From Balamuthia mandrillaris (Eukaryota; Discosea; Longamoebia; Balamuthiidae), in assembly GCA_031835245.1 (NCBI GenBank), contig JAVKOQ010000051.1:162001-226000 (forward strand): a DNA stretch of 64,000 nucleotides, in the 5' to 3' direction. This document shows positions 63,851 through 64,000 of the stretch, piece by piece. A program made the position numbers and the translations under genes. Below the pieces are notes generated by a model that was not told the origin of the DNA, searched no databases, and saw only the letters and a program-made list of their open reading frames with translations. Within the stretch, counting starts at the first letter, position 1, and every line of letters begins with the position of its first letter.

Positions 63851-64000
63851 ATGGAAGGCGCAACGAGCTCTGGAGAAGAGTCGGTCGCTGCTTGGTCGAC
63901 CCCCGCGGCGAGGTAACGTGCTTTGTTTTTTGTTTTTTTTTTTCACTCCTCTTGGAGGAAGAGGAAGATAAGGTAGGGGGCAATGAAAGAAAGGAAGAAG
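63851..64000 (+). CDS. Possible first exon of a gene running off the right edge
   Basis: ATG at 63851 opens 20 codons (MEGATSSGEESVAAWSTPAA) ending at a good donor, GCGAG|GTAACG, at 63912. The remaining 88 bp would be intron and perhaps the next exon. The poly-A and poly-T around it are like other promoter regions here. Too short to identify; it could be a chance ORF. Confidence 0.35.

Overview
The window is nuclear DNA from a single-celled eukaryote. Nearly every gene is cut by short GT-AG introns, mostly about 55-125 bp with some longer satellite-bearing ones. Genes lie on both strands at short spacing without operons, the standard code fits throughout, and two nuclear-type tRNA-Phe genes are present. 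An F-box protein with amoeba-style ankyrin-like repeats, a Rho-like GTPase, a CLU protein and abundant CT microsatellites would suit a free-living amoeba such as a discosean amoebozoan. That lineage guess is weak. For almost every multi-exon gene the exon joins given here return an open frame of exact codon multiple, the main internal check on the models.

Layout. 1-5 kb: 5' end of a secreted-protein gene, an acidic nuclear-type protein, a secretory glycosyltransferase-like gene. 5.4-11 kb: a 27-exon P4-ATPase lipid flippase. 11.3-16 kb: an F-box/Rho-GTPase fusion with a 0.9-kb TTCTC satellite in an intron and an apparent 1-nt deletion, then an unknown membrane-anchored protein. 16-25.4 kb: RPA32, two proteins of unknown function, an F-box/ankyrin-like gene, a macro-domain protein, a MORN protein. 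25.7-39.2 kb: a UBL-UBA-UBR-box protein, a prominin-like five-span membrane protein, a PH-like/CLU protein, an F-box/LRR protein. 39.6-45.6 kb: a convergent pair of related single-span membrane proteins and nicalin. 46.3-55 kb: a Ser-rich basic protein, a GNB1L-like WD40 protein, an MTH1-like Nudix enzyme, a DAO-family FAD oxidoreductase, a Ser-rich surface glycoprotein. 55.3-64 kb: a secreted protein of about 70 tandem heptads, the histone H2B ubiquitin ligase BRE1, an inverted tRNA-Phe pair, a theta-like GST, and the start of another gene.

The genes are mostly independent housekeeping functions: lipid flipping, DNA replication and repair, nucleotide sanitation, ER membrane-protein biogenesis and histone ubiquitination. 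A ubiquitin theme recurs (three F-box proteins, a UBL-UBA-UBR protein, BRE1), but nothing shows that they are co-regulated. The least ordinary items are the UBL-UBA-UBR architecture, the F-box/Rho fusion, the heptad-repeat secreted protein, the paired LAP1-like genes, and short motifs (ATGACGACACG, TTTTTGYGGAC, GTCGAC) that recur between genes.
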